Below are positions 45,670 to 55,772 of a stretch of DNA of 64,000 nucleotides, piece after piece. Source of the DNA: Acinetobacter ursingii DSM 16037 = CIP 107286 (GTDB lineage: Bacteria > Pseudomonadota > Gammaproteobacteria > Pseudomonadales > Moraxellaceae); NCBI RefSeq assembly GCF_000368825.1, contig NZ_KB849715.1:1-64000 (forward strand), in the 5' to 3' direction. The notes beneath the pieces were generated by a model. The model had not been told where the DNA came from. It worked only from the letters and a program-made list of their open reading frames with translations, and searched no databases. Positions within the stretch are counted from its first letter, which is position 1. Every line of letters begins with the position of its first letter. Position numbers and translations under genes: made by a program.

Positions 45670-46289
45670 TTTAGATTTCCAGCAAGTGCCAGTGTAAGAT
45701 TTTGTTTGGCTTGTAATTCAAAATGATCTTGAAAAAAAGTCGTTTGATATAACGGTTGTTGCAGAAAAAAATGCGTTAACACCTGCTTACGTTTATGTTG
45801 ATAAATTTCTGAATCAACCCAATCATATTCACATTGAATCTGTTGTTGATATTCTATAAACCGTTTAGATGTAGCCCCTAGAATTGCCAAATCAATATCC
45901 AATAACAGGTTTAAATCCTGATCGGAACTGGGGAAATGTTGTTTGGTCGCAATAATCCATTGCGAAATTTTAGCTAAGAGCGCGGTAGATAAATCATCTT
46001 TTAATAAATCCTGAAATAATGTTGCGCTACATGCTTCATTATCTGAAGTTTTAGGATTATAAACTGCATCATGAAACCACAGAGCCAGTTCAACTGCGCG
46101 GGCATCCTCAAGTAAATCCTGCACCTGTTCAAAGTGGAATAGACATTCACTTATATGTTGCAAAGTATGATAGGCGCGTTGGGATTCAGCATAAGCCTGC
46201 TTTAACACGTTTAGAACATTTTGACTATCATTAAAATGATAATTTTGCTCTAACCGAAGCCATGAACGATGAAGTATTTCGTTCCACAT
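45666..46289 (-). CDS. Predicted HD-superfamily metal-dependent hydrolase
   Basis: A 207-residue cytoplasmic protein. Metal ligands of the HD fold can be traced: His in RAYHTLQHISECL, the HD pair in LALWFHDAVYNP, and the later Asp in LDIDLAILGA. ATKQHF lies between them. This matches the COG4339-type predicted phosphohydrolases of unknown substrate. It is directly upstream of the GNAT gene (ATGA overlap), so the two may share a function. Confidence 0.78.
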   Translation of the reverse strand: MWNEILHRSWLRLEQNYHFNDSQNVLNVLKQAYAESQRAYHTLQHISECLFHFEQVQDLLEDARAVELALWFHDAVYNPKTSDNEACSATLFQDLLKDDLSTALLAKISQWIIATKQHFPSSDQDLNLLLDIDLAILGATSKRFIEYQQQIQCEYDWVDSEIYQHKRKQVLTHFFLQQPLYQTTFFQDHFELQAKQNLTLALAGNLK

Positions 46290-46332
46290 CGATCATCACT
46301 CCTGCTGTACTCTTAAGCAAGTTTCACCATTA

Positions 46333-47109
46333 TTAAGCCTGTTCATCACGTTTAAATACCAGTTCAGATTCAGTGGAATTATCAGCATCAAAATAATAAC
46401 CATCACCATTAAATGCTTTTAAGTCCTGTGCTTTTTCCAGTTTATTTTCAATGATAAAGCGTGCCATTAAACCTCTGGCTTTTTTGGCATAAAAACTAAT
46501 CACTTTGTATTTACCATTTTTTTGATCGAGAAATACAGGTTTGATAATCTGCGCATCAATCAGTTTTTCATTGACCGATTTATAGTATTCATCTGAAGCA
46601 ATATTCACTAGGATATCAGTTTTGGTGTGTTCCAAATCTTTAATGATCAACTGGGTAATTTGATCATCCCAGAACTCATACAAATTATGTCCGCGCGGAT
46701 TGTGTAATTTGGTTCCCATTTCCAGACGATATGGCATCATCAAGTCCAATGGACGCAGTAGTCCATACAAACCCGATAACATGCGTAAATGGGTCTGAGC
46801 AAATTCGATATCTGCCTGTTTTAAACTGTATGCATCCAAGCCCGTATAAACATCACCTTTAAAGGCATAAATGGCTTGTCGTGCATTGGCAAGCGACAAA
46901 TCAGCGGTCCAATCACGAAAACGATCTGCATTTAGAGTTGCTATCTTGTCACTGACACTCATTAGACTGGCAATTTGTGATGCTGATAGCTCACGGCAAA
47001 CTTCAATCAATTGCTCAGACTGATTTAGTAGTCTTGGTAAAGTGTGTTTATCTGTTGGTAATGTGGTTTCATAGTCTAAAGTCTTGGCGGGAGAAATGAC
47101 TGAAAGCAT
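46333..47109 (-). CDS. yaaA: Peroxide stress protein YaaA
   Basis: A 258-residue DUF328 protein starting [14 protein letters not shown], with [48 protein letters not shown] and [21 protein letters not shown] blocks ([16 protein letters not shown]) of the family. E. coli YaaA limits free iron and DNA damage during peroxide stress, and it has DNA-binding activity. No operon partner: a 44-bp gap separates it from the HD gene, and 180 bp lies upstream. Confidence 0.94.
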   Translation of the reverse strand: MLSVISPAKTLDYETTLPTDKHTLPRLLNQSEQLIEVCRELSASQIASLMSVSDKIATLNADRFRDWTADLSLANARQAIYAFKGDVYTGLDAYSLKQADIEFAQTHLRMLSGLYGLLRPLDLMMPYRLEMGTKLHNPRGHNLYEFWDDQITQLIIKDLEHTKTDILVNIASDEYYKSVNEKLIDAQIIKPVFLDQKNGKYKVISFYAKKARGLMARFIIENKLEKAQDLKAFNGDGYYFDADNSTESELVFKRDEQA

Positions 47110-47293
47110 AAAAACCTCAATAAACCTGTAAATAAATAATAAGTAAGACTATAACACTTTCAGTCTCAAAGCGAATTTAGGATTTTGTTGACAATCATCG
47201 TTTATATAAATATCAATTGAAATAAAACACTTGATGAAGGTATCGGCTCTGGATCAAAGTAATGACCTTGATTTTGAGCCGTATTCACTCTTT

Positions 47294-48757
47294 TTATTTC
47301 ACACTTTCCAATGCGGTTACCAACAACTTCCAGCATTTTTCGACCGTATCCACTTTCACCTGCTCTCCCGGTGCATGCGCACCTTGAATATCAGGTCCAA
47401 ATGAGACCATTTGTAAATCAGGATAATGCTCAGCAATAATGCCGCACTCCAAACCAGCATGTATCACTTTTAAATGCGGTTCAATATTAAAAGCCGTCTG
47501 ATAAGCCTGTTGTAGACATTTTAATGCCGCAGAATCTGGGTTAGGTGTCCAACCTGAAACCAGCGGTGTAAACTCAGATGCGATACCAGCTTTATTAAAA
47601 TGTGCTGCAATCTCCTGAGAAAAACGTTCAGCTTCACGATTAACCATTGAACGCACCATAATCAAAGCTTTGGCTTGTTGTTGATTGAGTTGAACCACGC
47701 CAATATTGTTCGAGGTTTCAACTACATTGTCTAAAACATCACTCATTTTTGCCACCCCATAAGGACAAGTTGCCAAAGCACTTAACCACGAGGTTTGTTG
47801 TTGAGGATGAATCGCTTGTGTGACTGTTTGCTCTTTAAGTTCAACGTCAATTTTTAATCGATCATCAATCCCTTTTAATTTTTGTAGACATTGATTCTCA
47901 TAGTTTTTGACATATTTTTGTAGCGTCTCTATTCGGCTTTCATCAATCAGAATCAAAGCTGTGGCTTCACGCGGAATTGCATTACGCGCACTACCGCCGC
48001 TAAATTCAACCAGATAAGCATCCAACTCAAATAAATACTGATGCAAAAATTTTGACAGGATGACATTGGCATTACCACGCCCTAAATGAATATCTACGCC
48101 AGAATGTCCACCTTTCAATCCAGTAACTGAGATTTCAACCGTTTTTAATCCCGATCGAGGAGCCGCGATATAGCTTAGCTTTTGATGAACCTCAACATCC
48201 TGACTACCCGCACAACCCAAGTAAAGCTCGCCCCATTCTTCGGTATCGATATTAAATAGCCACTTACTTTTAAGAACACCACTTTCAAGTAATCTCGCGC
48301 CACTCATGCCCGCTTCTTCATCTACAGTGAGTAAAACCTCAATTGGACCATGAGAAATATCATCGGATTCCAGTACCGCTAGCGCCAGAGCTACGCCAAT
48401 GCCATTATCAGCACCCAATGTCGTGTCTTTGGCAACCAACCAACCATCTTCCAATATAGGTCGTATCGGGTCTTGCTCAAAATTATGAATCGTGCCCGAG
48501 TTGGCCTGCGTCACCATATCCAGATGACCCTGTAAAACCACACCTGTCACGTGTTCTTTGCCTTGGCTTGCAGCTTTACGAATCATCAGATTACCGACTT
48601 GATCCACATAGGTTTCCAAGCCTAATTGTTCAGCCCAAGCTTGCAGATGATCACGTAGTTTTTGTTCTTTTTTTGAGGGACGCGGAATTGTGCATAAGGT
48701 CTGAAAATGTTTCCAGACCAAATTTGGAGCAAGTTGGGAAAAATCGACTTGTGACAT
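47294..48757 (-). CDS. pepD: Aminoacyl-histidine dipeptidase (peptidase D)
   Basis: A zinc dipeptidase of the M20 family, 487 residues. Catalytic regions visible are LQGHLDMVTQ (first metal His and Asp), DTTLGADNGIGVALALA (bridging Asp), VDEEAGMSGA (Glu base) and FNIDTEEWGELYLGCAGS. HAGLECGIIAEHYPDLQMVS follows in the C-terminal half, and HAPGEQV near the end supplies the last His. It cleaves Xaa-His dipeptides such as carnosine and other unblocked dipeptides. It stands alone. Confidence 0.93.
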   Translation of the reverse strand: MSQVDFSQLAPNLVWKHFQTLCTIPRPSKKEQKLRDHLQAWAEQLGLETYVDQVGNLMIRKAASQGKEHVTGVVLQGHLDMVTQANSGTIHNFEQDPIRPILEDGWLVAKDTTLGADNGIGVALALAVLESDDISHGPIEVLLTVDEEAGMSGARLLESGVLKSKWLFNIDTEEWGELYLGCAGSQDVEVHQKLSYIAAPRSGLKTVEISVTGLKGGHSGVDIHLGRGNANVILSKFLHQYLFELDAYLVEFSGGSARNAIPREATALILIDESRIETLQKYVKNYENQCLQKLKGIDDRLKIDVELKEQTVTQAIHPQQQTSWLSALATCPYGVAKMSDVLDNVVETSNNIGVVQLNQQQAKALIMVRSMVNREAERFSQEIAAHFNKAGIASEFTPLVSGWTPNPDSAALKCLQQAYQTAFNIEPHLKVIHAGLECGIIAEHYPDLQMVSFGPDIQGAHAPGEQVKVDTVEKCWKLLVTALESVK

Positions 48758-48839
48758 GTAAATTGAACTCTGGACAACGGCTTTAGATATTTAAAAATAT
48801 ACACCGCAACAACTTCCAGAGATACTGATAATTGTTGTG

Positions 48840-49220
48840 TTAGTTTTTCCACTCAAATGCAGTAAAGGTCTGATCTGATTTCAAACTATTTTCAACGGCC
48901 TGTGCCAACTGACGGATCACACTCTGAGTTTCTATTTTTTCAAACCAGTCTTGTTCTTCTTTGGGATAGGCCGTGATTTCACACATCAATTGCCCATCAT
49001 CATTTTTTTGAGTACAGGTTACAGATAAAGGAAGCTGATGATTTTCAATATTCACTTCAACTTTTTGATGCTCATGGGCAATATGCTGGGCATCAAAGCC
49101 ATACTCACCTAGTTGTTTAAATAAAAGTGCAGCCACATATTCCTGCGTAATACGGCATTCATTTAGCTCATGACCTTCATAGTGATGAGGACAATTCGCA
49201 ATAAACTGTAGTTTTCTCAT
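48840..49220 (-). CDS. Hypothetical protein, 126 aa
   Basis: I do not recognise a family. The product starts MRKLQFIANCPHHYEGHELN from the ATG at 49220 (AGGG nine bases upstream); a frame beginning at 49262 is less likely. It is acidic and has no signal peptide or membrane helix. CPHHYEGHE near the N-terminus could bind metal, and two more Cys occur in VTCTQKNDDGQLMCEIT. It lies between tyrA-aroA and pepD on the same strand, with 129 bp and 82 bp gaps. Confidence 0.6.
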   Translation of the reverse strand: MRKLQFIANCPHHYEGHELNECRITQEYVAALLFKQLGEYGFDAQHIAHEHQKVEVNIENHQLPLSVTCTQKNDDGQLMCEITAYPKEEQDWFEKIETQSVIRQLAQAVENSLKSDQTFTAFEWKN

Positions 49221-49349
49221 GTTGCGCACCCTGCATTTATAGTTATCACTGTCATTTAGCATAAAGCAATAAACAAACAGCAGCCAAGCCGAAACTCGAC
49301 CGCTGTGTCACTATTATGTTAACCAGTATAGCGCAATCTAGCTGCTAAA

Positions 49350-51599
49350 TTATTGGCTGACCTGAATGGTTAAGCCCGCACGATTTGCCAACTCGGTAAA
49401 AGTAGGAAAACTTGTCGCGACCGTTTCAGTACCCACAATTTTAATTTCTTCAGAAGTGCGTAAACCTGCCATACTAAAACTCATGGCAATACGATGATCA
49501 TGATGCGACTCAATTTCACCACCTGTGAAAATTGCAGACCAATCACCTGATTTTCCTTTGCCTTGAATGATGATGCCGTCATCCGTAGGAGTACAATCGA
49601 TGCCCATGATTTTTAAACCGTCTGCCATCACTTGGATACGATCAGATTCTTTAACGCGAAGCTCAGCCGCACCTGTTAAAATCGTTTGACCTTCTGCACA
49701 AGCTGCCGCAATGAATAAGGCTGGAAACTCATCAATCGCAAGTGGCACTTGGTCTTCAGGCATATGAATACCTTTTAGTGTACGTGTACCCTTAATATGA
49801 ATGTCTGCAATGGGTTCACCGCCTGCGATACGTTCATTTTCCACAGTCAGGTCAGCACCCATCTGTTTTAAAATCTCAATTACACCGGTACGGGTAGGAT
49901 TAATCCCAACTGCTTCAAGGATAACATCTGAACCTTCCGTAATCGCAGCACCCACCATAAAGAATGCGGCAGAGGAAATATCGGATGGGACTTGGATATC
50001 CGTCCCCGTTAATTTACCACCGCCAATGAGTGAAATTTTATTTCCTTCAGTTTTGACTTCATAGCCAAAAGCACGAAGCATACGCTCGGTATGGTCACGG
50101 GTAGGTTCAGGTTCAGTCACTGACGTTTCTCCCTCCGCCCATAGACCTGCCAATAAAATACCTGATTTGACTTGTGCAGATGCCATCGGCAAATCGTAGT
50201 GAATGCCTTTTAATGTCTGGCTGCCCGTAATGCTGACAGGTGGTGTTCCTTTTTCGCCTGTGGTCTGGATTTGAGCACCCATTTCACGAAGCGGTTTGGC
50301 AATACGTTCCATTGGACGTTTAGAGAGTGATGCATCACCCGTCATCACCGAATCAAACTTTTGTGCAGAAAGCATGCCCGAAAGTAATCGCATACTGGTG
50401 CCCGAGTTCCCCATATATAACGCGCCCGCAGGAGCTTTCAGGCCCTGCATCCCTACACCATGAATGGTCACTTCACCATTTTTAGGTCCTTCGATGCTGA
50501 CTCCCATATCTCGGAAAGCCTGCAAAGTGGCTAATGCATCTTCGCCTTCCAGAAATCCCGTAACATGGGTGGTACCTTCCGCAATCGCACCAAACATGAT
50601 GGAGCGATGTGACACAGATTTGTCACCCGGAACGGTAAATTTACCTTGAAATGATTTTTTTCCCGGTAGAATACTAAATTGCTGTGTCACCTTATTTTTC
50701 TCCATGAAGGGTTTCTGAGCTAACATATGATTAAAATGTTGACGCGCAGCCTGAGCATGCCCAAGCAGCCCCATCAGTGCATGTGAGTCTTCACTTTCAA
50801 TCAGTTGTCGTAATTGAGCAAGTTGCTGTTCAAAACCATCAACAGCCTTGAGTATCGCAGTTTTATTGGCAAAAAAGATGTCATGCCACATTTGAGGATC
50901 ACTGGCTGCAATCCGTGAGAAATCCCGAAAACCACCCGCCGCATAACGAAAAATGTCCAGATTATCTTCACGATTGGCCAGCTGCTCAACCAGATTAAAC
51001 GCCATTAAGTGTGGTAAATGACTGGTATGTGCCAGCACTTCATCATGCTTTTCCACATCCATGCAAATCACTTCGGCTTTGGCCGCAGACCATAATTCAA
51101 TTAATTTTTCAACCGCCCAATCTGCGCTACTTGGAAGTGGCGTTAAAATCACTTTATGATTAGCAAATAAATCAACTTTTCCTGCATGCACACCCGTATG
51201 TTCGCTTCCTGCAATCGGATGACCTGGCACAAAACCTACGGGCAAATCTTGCCCATACACAGCTTGAGCAGCAGCGACAACATTGCCCTTGGTGCTTCCT
51301 ACATCGGTTAAAATCGCATCTTCACTTAAATAGGGTTTAATTTGTTGCAAAATTTTTTGTGTTGCACGAACAGGCAAGGCCAATATAACCAAATCTGCAT
51401 CTTGCACAGCATCAATCGGATTTTGATAACCGACATCAATTAAACCTAAGGCTTTGGCATCATCCAGTGTTTTTTGCGAACGGGTCGAAGCTACCACTGT
51501 TTTTGCTAAATGTTCAGCCTGTATCACTCGTGCCAGACTCGAACCAATCAGGCCGAGTCCAATAAATGCGACTTTATGAAACAAAGGTTCTGGCGTCAT
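49350..51599 (-). CDS. aroA: Bifunctional prephenate dehydrogenase / EPSP synthase (TyrA-AroA fusion)
   Basis: One polypeptide of 749 residues joins two aromatic-pathway enzymes. Residues up to about 300 are TyrA: NAD-binding AFIGLGLIGSSLARVI, then VGFVPGHPIAGSE and HTSHLPHLMAFNL. From about residue 310 it is AroA: FTVPGDKSVSHRS, MGNSGTSMRLLSG, RPMERIAKPLREMGA, LRVKESDRIQVMADGL, and HHDHRIAMSF. The fusion is typical of Acinetobacter and some pseudomonads. In-frame starts also exist at 51617 (ATG) and 51623 (TTG); none has a clear ribosome site. It follows pheA by 74 bp, probably cotranscribed. Confidence 0.94.
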   Translation of the reverse strand: MTPEPLFHKVAFIGLGLIGSSLARVIQAEHLAKTVVASTRSQKTLDDAKALGLIDVGYQNPIDAVQDADLVILALPVRATQKILQQIKPYLSEDAILTDVGSTKGNVVAAAQAVYGQDLPVGFVPGHPIAGSEHTGVHAGKVDLFANHKVILTPLPSSADWAVEKLIELWSAAKAEVICMDVEKHDEVLAHTSHLPHLMAFNLVEQLANREDNLDIFRYAAGGFRDFSRIAASDPQMWHDIFFANKTAILKAVDGFEQQLAQLRQLIESEDSHALMGLLGHAQAARQHFNHMLAQKPFMEKNKVTQQFSILPGKKSFQGKFTVPGDKSVSHRSIMFGAIAEGTTHVTGFLEGEDALATLQAFRDMGVSIEGPKNGEVTIHGVGMQGLKAPAGALYMGNSGTSMRLLSGMLSAQKFDSVMTGDASLSKRPMERIAKPLREMGAQIQTTGEKGTPPVSITGSQTLKGIHYDLPMASAQVKSGILLAGLWAEGETSVTEPEPTRDHTERMLRAFGYEVKTEGNKISLIGGGKLTGTDIQVPSDISSAAFFMVGAAITEGSDVILEAVGINPTRTGVIEILKQMGADLTVENERIAGGEPIADIHIKGTRTLKGIHMPEDQVPLAIDEFPALFIAAACAEGQTILTGAAELRVKESDRIQVMADGLKIMGIDCTPTDDGIIIQGKGKSGDWSAIFTGGEIESHHDHRIAMSFSMAGLRTSEEIKIVGTETVATSFPTFTELANRAGLTIQVSQ

Positions 51600-51673
51600 G
51601 TGTATATCTAGATCCATAAGCAATATTTAAAAGGACAGTGTCATCTCTGTATCATGAAAAAATCAAGACAGAA

Positions 51674-52783
51674 CTACAATACAGCTGCTGGATAAGAACC
51701 AAGTACACGTAACTCTTTAACAGTTGGTCGGATATCATTCAACGCTGCTTTGACATTTTCCTGATCAATATGCCCTTCTAAATCGATAAAGAACACATAA
51801 GCCCATTTTTCAGGCAAAGCTGGACGTGTTTCAATACTGGTCAGACTGATACCATGTTTTGCAAACGGCGCTAAAATATCCAGTAAAGCACCTGCACGAT
51901 CATGTGCAGAAATCAAAAGCGAGGTTTTATCATTGCCACTTTGTGGAATTTTTTCACGACCGATGACTAAGAAACGTGTGGTATTTTCTGGGTTGTCTTC
52001 GATATTGCTATGTAAGATTTCAAGATTATAAAGTGATGCGGCAAGGTCAGAAGCAATCGCAGCCGAATGCCATTCGTTGCGAATACGACGCGCCGCTTCT
52101 GCATTTGAGTTTAATGCTACACGCTCAACACCTGGATAATGTGCATCAAGCCATTGACGACACTGTGCTAGTGTTTGCTGATGCGCATAAATCTGTTTAA
52201 TGCTGTCTTTACGAGTATTTTCAGACACTAAAAACTGATGGTGGATGCGAAGCTCTACTTCACCAATCACATTCAGTTGCGAGGTTTTGAAGCAGTCCAG
52301 TGTGTGATTCACAATCCCTTCAGAGGAGTTCTCAACAGGAACCACACCATAATGCGCACTTCCAGCTTCAACTTCACGAAATACTTCATCAATGGTCGGT
52401 AATGGGCGCACGATCGCATCTTTACCAAAATGCTTAAGTACGGCAGACTGGGTAAATGTCCCTTCTGGCCCTAAAAATGCAATGCTTTGCGGCGCTTCCA
52501 ATGCCAAACAAGCCGACATGATTTCACGAAATAAACGTGCCATCGTGGTATCAGATAATGGGCCTTTATTACGCTCCATGACTCTGCGCAGAACTTGTGC
52601 CTCACGTTCTGGTCGATAAAACAACGGATTTTCCTCGGCTGCAAATTTTGCTTTAGCTACTGCTTCAGCCAGACTTGCACGACGATTAATGAGTTCCTGA
52701 ATCTGTTGGTCGACAGAATCGATATCATCGCGAATTTGTTGTAAATCGAGAGAAGTTGACGAGTTCTGATCATCATGGATCAT
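51674..52783 (-). CDS. pheA: Bifunctional chorismate mutase / prephenate dehydratase (P-protein)
   Basis: PheA carries out the two steps from chorismate to phenylpyruvate. The 369-residue protein has an AroQ chorismate mutase domain (LQQIRDDIDSVDQQIQELIN), a prephenate dehydratase domain (FLGPEGTFTQSAVLKHFG, YGVVPVENSSEGIV, NTTRFLVIG) and a C-terminal ACT domain (GISLTSIETRPALPEKWAY) for feedback by phenylalanine. The ATG at 52783 gives the normal length; the frame stays open 17 codons upstream. Together with tyrA-aroA it forms an aromatic amino-acid unit. Confidence 0.95.
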   Translation of the reverse strand: MIHDDQNSSTSLDLQQIRDDIDSVDQQIQELINRRASLAEAVAKAKFAAEENPLFYRPEREAQVLRRVMERNKGPLSDTTMARLFREIMSACLALEAPQSIAFLGPEGTFTQSAVLKHFGKDAIVRPLPTIDEVFREVEAGSAHYGVVPVENSSEGIVNHTLDCFKTSQLNVIGEVELRIHHQFLVSENTRKDSIKQIYAHQQTLAQCRQWLDAHYPGVERVALNSNAEAARRIRNEWHSAAIASDLAASLYNLEILHSNIEDNPENTTRFLVIGREKIPQSGNDKTSLLISAHDRAGALLDILAPFAKHGISLTSIETRPALPEKWAYVFFIDLEGHIDQENVKAALNDIRPTVKELRVLGSYPAAVL

Positions 52784-52951
52784 TGTAATGCAGCCTCTGC
52801 AAATGGTTTGCGACAGTATATCAAGACTTGCCATGTTTGCTATAGCAATCGAGATCAGTCAAATGGATAAAATCCTGATTTTCACTTCACATCTTTGTTA
52901 TTTATGTTTTAATACATTTTATTAAGAATTAATCTCATTTAATCACCTATT

Positions 52952-53908
52952 ATGCTAAAACCTTTCCTCTACAGCATCTGTGCAATTTCACTGAGTGGAC
53001 TAAGCTCATTGACTTGTGCGCAAAACAGTAATAATGCCCCTCTCCAAACAAAATCGAGCGAAGGACCTCGACTGGATTTACAACGCAAAGGCACCACTCA
53101 ACAATTCAGCATGCAATCAAAATATACCCCTAATGAATATTTTATTCAGGTGTATATTCCCTATACACCAGCTCCGAAATCAGGCTATCCCGTTTTGTAT
53201 ATGCTAGATGGCAACGCGGTATTTAATAGTGCCAGCAGCATTGCTCAGTCGCTTGGTGGTGGTTCGGATAAAATGGGACTCGATCCCATTGTCATCGTAA
53301 CAATTGGCTATCCAAGTGAAACCCAGTTTTCTGGTCAGCAACGTGCGCTTGACTATACGCCCTTGCCTAAAAATGATCCGCAAAAAGATGAACGATACCA
53401 ATATGGCGGTGCAGATAATTTTCTGAAATTTATTCAAAATGAATTGAAACCGCGAATTCAGCAAGGAATCCAGATAAATACCCAACAACAAACTTTATTT
53501 GGACATTCATTTGGTGGTTTATTTACGCTGAATACTTTATTCGAATACCCGCAAAGCTTTAATCGTTATATTGCCGCTAGCCCCTCTTTGTGGTTCGATC
53601 AAAATGTGTTGGGCAAAGAGTTACAGCAATTCAAAGATAAAAAAACTGAACCTAAAACGCCAATTTTAGTGATGACTACGGTGGGAACTGCTGAAGGACG
53701 TGGACGTCCGCCTAGAGGTGCTCAACCGTCCAGTTCCAATTTCTTTGAAGATTTTAAAACATTAAAATCAGATCGACTTCATTATTGGCATTTTAACCAT
53801 CCTGCTGAACAACACATTACCAATATGTATGCCAGTCTTCCTAAAGCGATTTTATTTGCTGCATGTAACAGTACTGAGAATTGCGAAAAATTATTTGATG
53901 AAAATTAA
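52952..53908 (+). CDS. Secreted alpha/beta-hydrolase (esterase D / IroE-like)
   Basis: A 318-residue protein with a Sec signal (LYSICAISLSGLSSLTCAQ; a lipobox-like LTC is also visible, so it might be a lipoprotein). The fold is that of the putative esterase/IroE family: YPVLYMLDGNAVF, VTIGYPSETQFSGQQRALDY, the nucleophile elbow LFGHSFGGLFTLNTL and AASPSLWFDQ. The C-terminal NHPAEQHITNM could hold the catalytic His. Related enzymes hydrolyse enterobactin-type siderophores, but no iron-uptake genes are near, so the substrate is open. Confidence 0.8.
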   Translation: MLKPFLYSICAISLSGLSSLTCAQNSNNAPLQTKSSEGPRLDLQRKGTTQQFSMQSKYTPNEYFIQVYIPYTPAPKSGYPVLYMLDGNAVFNSASSIAQSLGGGSDKMGLDPIVIVTIGYPSETQFSGQQRALDYTPLPKNDPQKDERYQYGGADNFLKFIQNELKPRIQQGIQINTQQQTLFGHSFGGLFTLNTLFEYPQSFNRYIAASPSLWFDQNVLGKELQQFKDKKTEPKTPILVMTTVGTAEGRGRPPRGAQPSSSNFFEDFKTLKSDRLHYWHFNHPAEQHITNMYASLPKAILFAACNSTENCEKLFDEN

Positions 53909-54046
53909 ATATTTTAAAATCAATCACTTTGATCACAAAATTACAATTAATGACGCTTTCACTACAAAGCGTCAATGTTGTTTTTTTAATCAAGTCGTAT
54001 TGTAATAATTCCTATAAAAAACCTTCCTGAAAAAGGGAGTATAGAG

Positions 54047-54565
54047 ATGTCAAAAACAATTGCAGCTTTAGTGACGCATGATTTCGAAGATCTTGAATAT
54101 TGCGAAACCGTTCATGCCTATCGTGCTGCGGGTCATAGCGTAATTAATATCGAACACCATGAAGGCAATATTGTGTACGGCATTCAACGCAAAACCTCAA
54201 CGACCATTGATTTAGGCATTGATGATAGTGATGTTCATCATTTTGATGCGTTGTTTATTCCAGGCGGGGAATCCCCCGAAGCGCTGAGAAACGACGAACG
54301 ATTTGTATTCTTCGTCAGACGTTTTGCCAATCTACAAAAACCGATTTTTATTTGCTGTTATGCACCACAACTTTTAATGCATGCAGGTGTAGTGAAAGGT
54401 CGGAGAATTTGCGCGATGCAAACCATTTTGAATGATCTGGAGGATGCAGGCGCGGTGTGTCTTAATCAAGACGTAGTGAATGATAATAATTTATACATCT
54501 CCTCTCGCAGTCCTGATTTATTTCCAAAATTTGTTGATGAAACATTAAAAGTACTACGTTTATAA
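54047..54565 (+). CDS. DJ-1/PfpI-family protein with altered Cys-His motif
   Basis: A 172-residue flavodoxin-like protein. It starts MSKTIAALVTHDFEDLEY with the conserved Glu14, has ALFIPGGESPEAL, and carries the nucleophile region FICCYAPQLLMHAG. In PfpI, YhbO and similar proteins this reads CHGPQLL; here Cys104 aligns with the nucleophile, while the following His and Gly are Tyr105 and Ala106. Deglycase, glyoxalase and chaperone roles have been proposed for the family. AAGGGAG precedes the ATG. A terminator follows. Confidence 0.85.
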   Translation: MSKTIAALVTHDFEDLEYCETVHAYRAAGHSVINIEHHEGNIVYGIQRKTSTTIDLGIDDSDVHHFDALFIPGGESPEALRNDERFVFFVRRFANLQKPIFICCYAPQLLMHAGVVKGRRICAMQTILNDLEDAGAVCLNQDVVNDNNLYISSRSPDLFPKFVDETLKVLRL

Positions 54566-54580
54566 AGCGTCTTACAAATA

Positions 54581-54608
54581 AAAAACGGTAGATAATCTAC
54601 CGTTTTTT
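54581..54608. terminator. Bidirectional terminator
   Basis: AAAACGGTAGA and TCTACCGTTTT form a near-perfect palindrome around TAA with A and T runs at the ends. It lies between the PfpI gene and the converging acyl-CoA dehydrogenase gene. Confidence 0.9.
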
Positions 54609-54626
54609 TATCTTTTTACATGGCCT

Positions 54627-55772
54627 TCATGATTTTCCAATGATGCCGCGCGCTACAATTTCTTTCATGATTTCATTAGTTCCACCATAAATACGCTGAA
54701 TACGCGCATCCACAAAGAAACGTGAAATTGGATACTCGGTCATATATCCATAACCGCCGAATAATTGAAGCAAATTATCGGCAACTTTCATCTGCATATC
54801 TGTGCTAAAACTTTTAAGTGCTGCCGCTGTTTCGACATCTAATTTTGCCTCTTGATATAAGGCAAGGTTCTGATTATAAAAAGCAGCCGTGGCTAACTCA
54901 TCAATTTTCGCCTGAGCTAAAACAAAGCGCGTATTTTGAAAGTTTGCAATTGGTTGACCAAAAGCCTGACGCTCTTTGACATATTTTGTAGTGACATCAA
55001 TTGCACCACGAATCGCACCTAAAGCTGTGGCTGCAATCGCAGTACGCTCACGTGGTAATTCTTGCATTAAGTAGGCAAAGCCCTGACCTGGCTGTCCTAA
55101 AAGCTGATCTTTAGGCACTTGCACATTATCAAAGAACAGCTCGGAGGTATCCTGAGAATGTAGCCCAATTTTATCGAGATTGGTTCCTTTCTTAAAACCA
55201 TCCAGATGTGTATCTACCAGTAAAAGCGATACGCCTTTGGCTCGGGCTTGTGGATCTGTCTTGACGGCAAGTACTACCAAGTCTGCATGTTGACCATTGG
55301 AAATAAAGGTTTTAGAACCATTTAAGACATAATGATCATCTTGCAAAATGGCACTGGTTCGCATTGCCTGTAAGTCTGATCCCGCACCTGGTTCTGTCAT
55401 ACCAATTGCGCCGACCACTTCACCACTGACCATTTTCGGAAGCCAATGTAGTTTTTGTTCTTCTGTTGCAATATGCAAAATATAAGGTGCAGCAATCTCG
55501 GAATGACATGAAATTGCAGTGGATAACGCCCCATAGCCAGCACGGGCAGATTCTTCAACTAACATTAAAGAATAATGGGTAGGTACGCCATAACCGCCAT
55601 ATTGTTCAGGTACATCGACACATAAAAAACCATTTTCACCCAGTGATGACCAGACTGAACGTGGCATAATCCCTTCACGTTCCCATTGTTCATAATGTGG
55701 GGCAATATGCTCATTCATATAACGTTTAAAATTATCGCGAAATAATTCCAGATCAGCATCATAAGCTAGCAT
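54627..55772 (-). CDS. Acyl-CoA dehydrogenase (long-chain-like)
   Basis: An FAD enzyme of 381 residues that introduces the 2,3 double bond in acyl-CoA. Visible are GAIGMTEPGAGSDLQAMRTS, the FAD-binding FISNGQHADLVVLAVKTD, ERQAFGQPIANFQNTRF and the C-terminal QLFGGYGYMTEYPISRFF with RIYGGTNEIMKEIVARGI. The last motif has Gly where MCAD-type enzymes have the catalytic Glu. In LCAD-type enzymes that base sits instead in a helix corresponding to ELPRERTAIA, which is present here. It stands alone, so the pathway is not fixed. Confidence 0.9.
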   Translation of the reverse strand: MLAYDADLELFRDNFKRYMNEHIAPHYEQWEREGIMPRSVWSSLGENGFLCVDVPEQYGGYGVPTHYSLMLVEESARAGYGALSTAISCHSEIAAPYILHIATEEQKLHWLPKMVSGEVVGAIGMTEPGAGSDLQAMRTSAILQDDHYVLNGSKTFISNGQHADLVVLAVKTDPQARAKGVSLLLVDTHLDGFKKGTNLDKIGLHSQDTSELFFDNVQVPKDQLLGQPGQGFAYLMQELPRERTAIAATALGAIRGAIDVTTKYVKERQAFGQPIANFQNTRFVLAQAKIDELATAAFYNQNLALYQEAKLDVETAAALKSFSTDMQMKVADNLLQLFGGYGYMTEYPISRFFVDARIQRIYGGTNEIMKEIVARGIIGKS

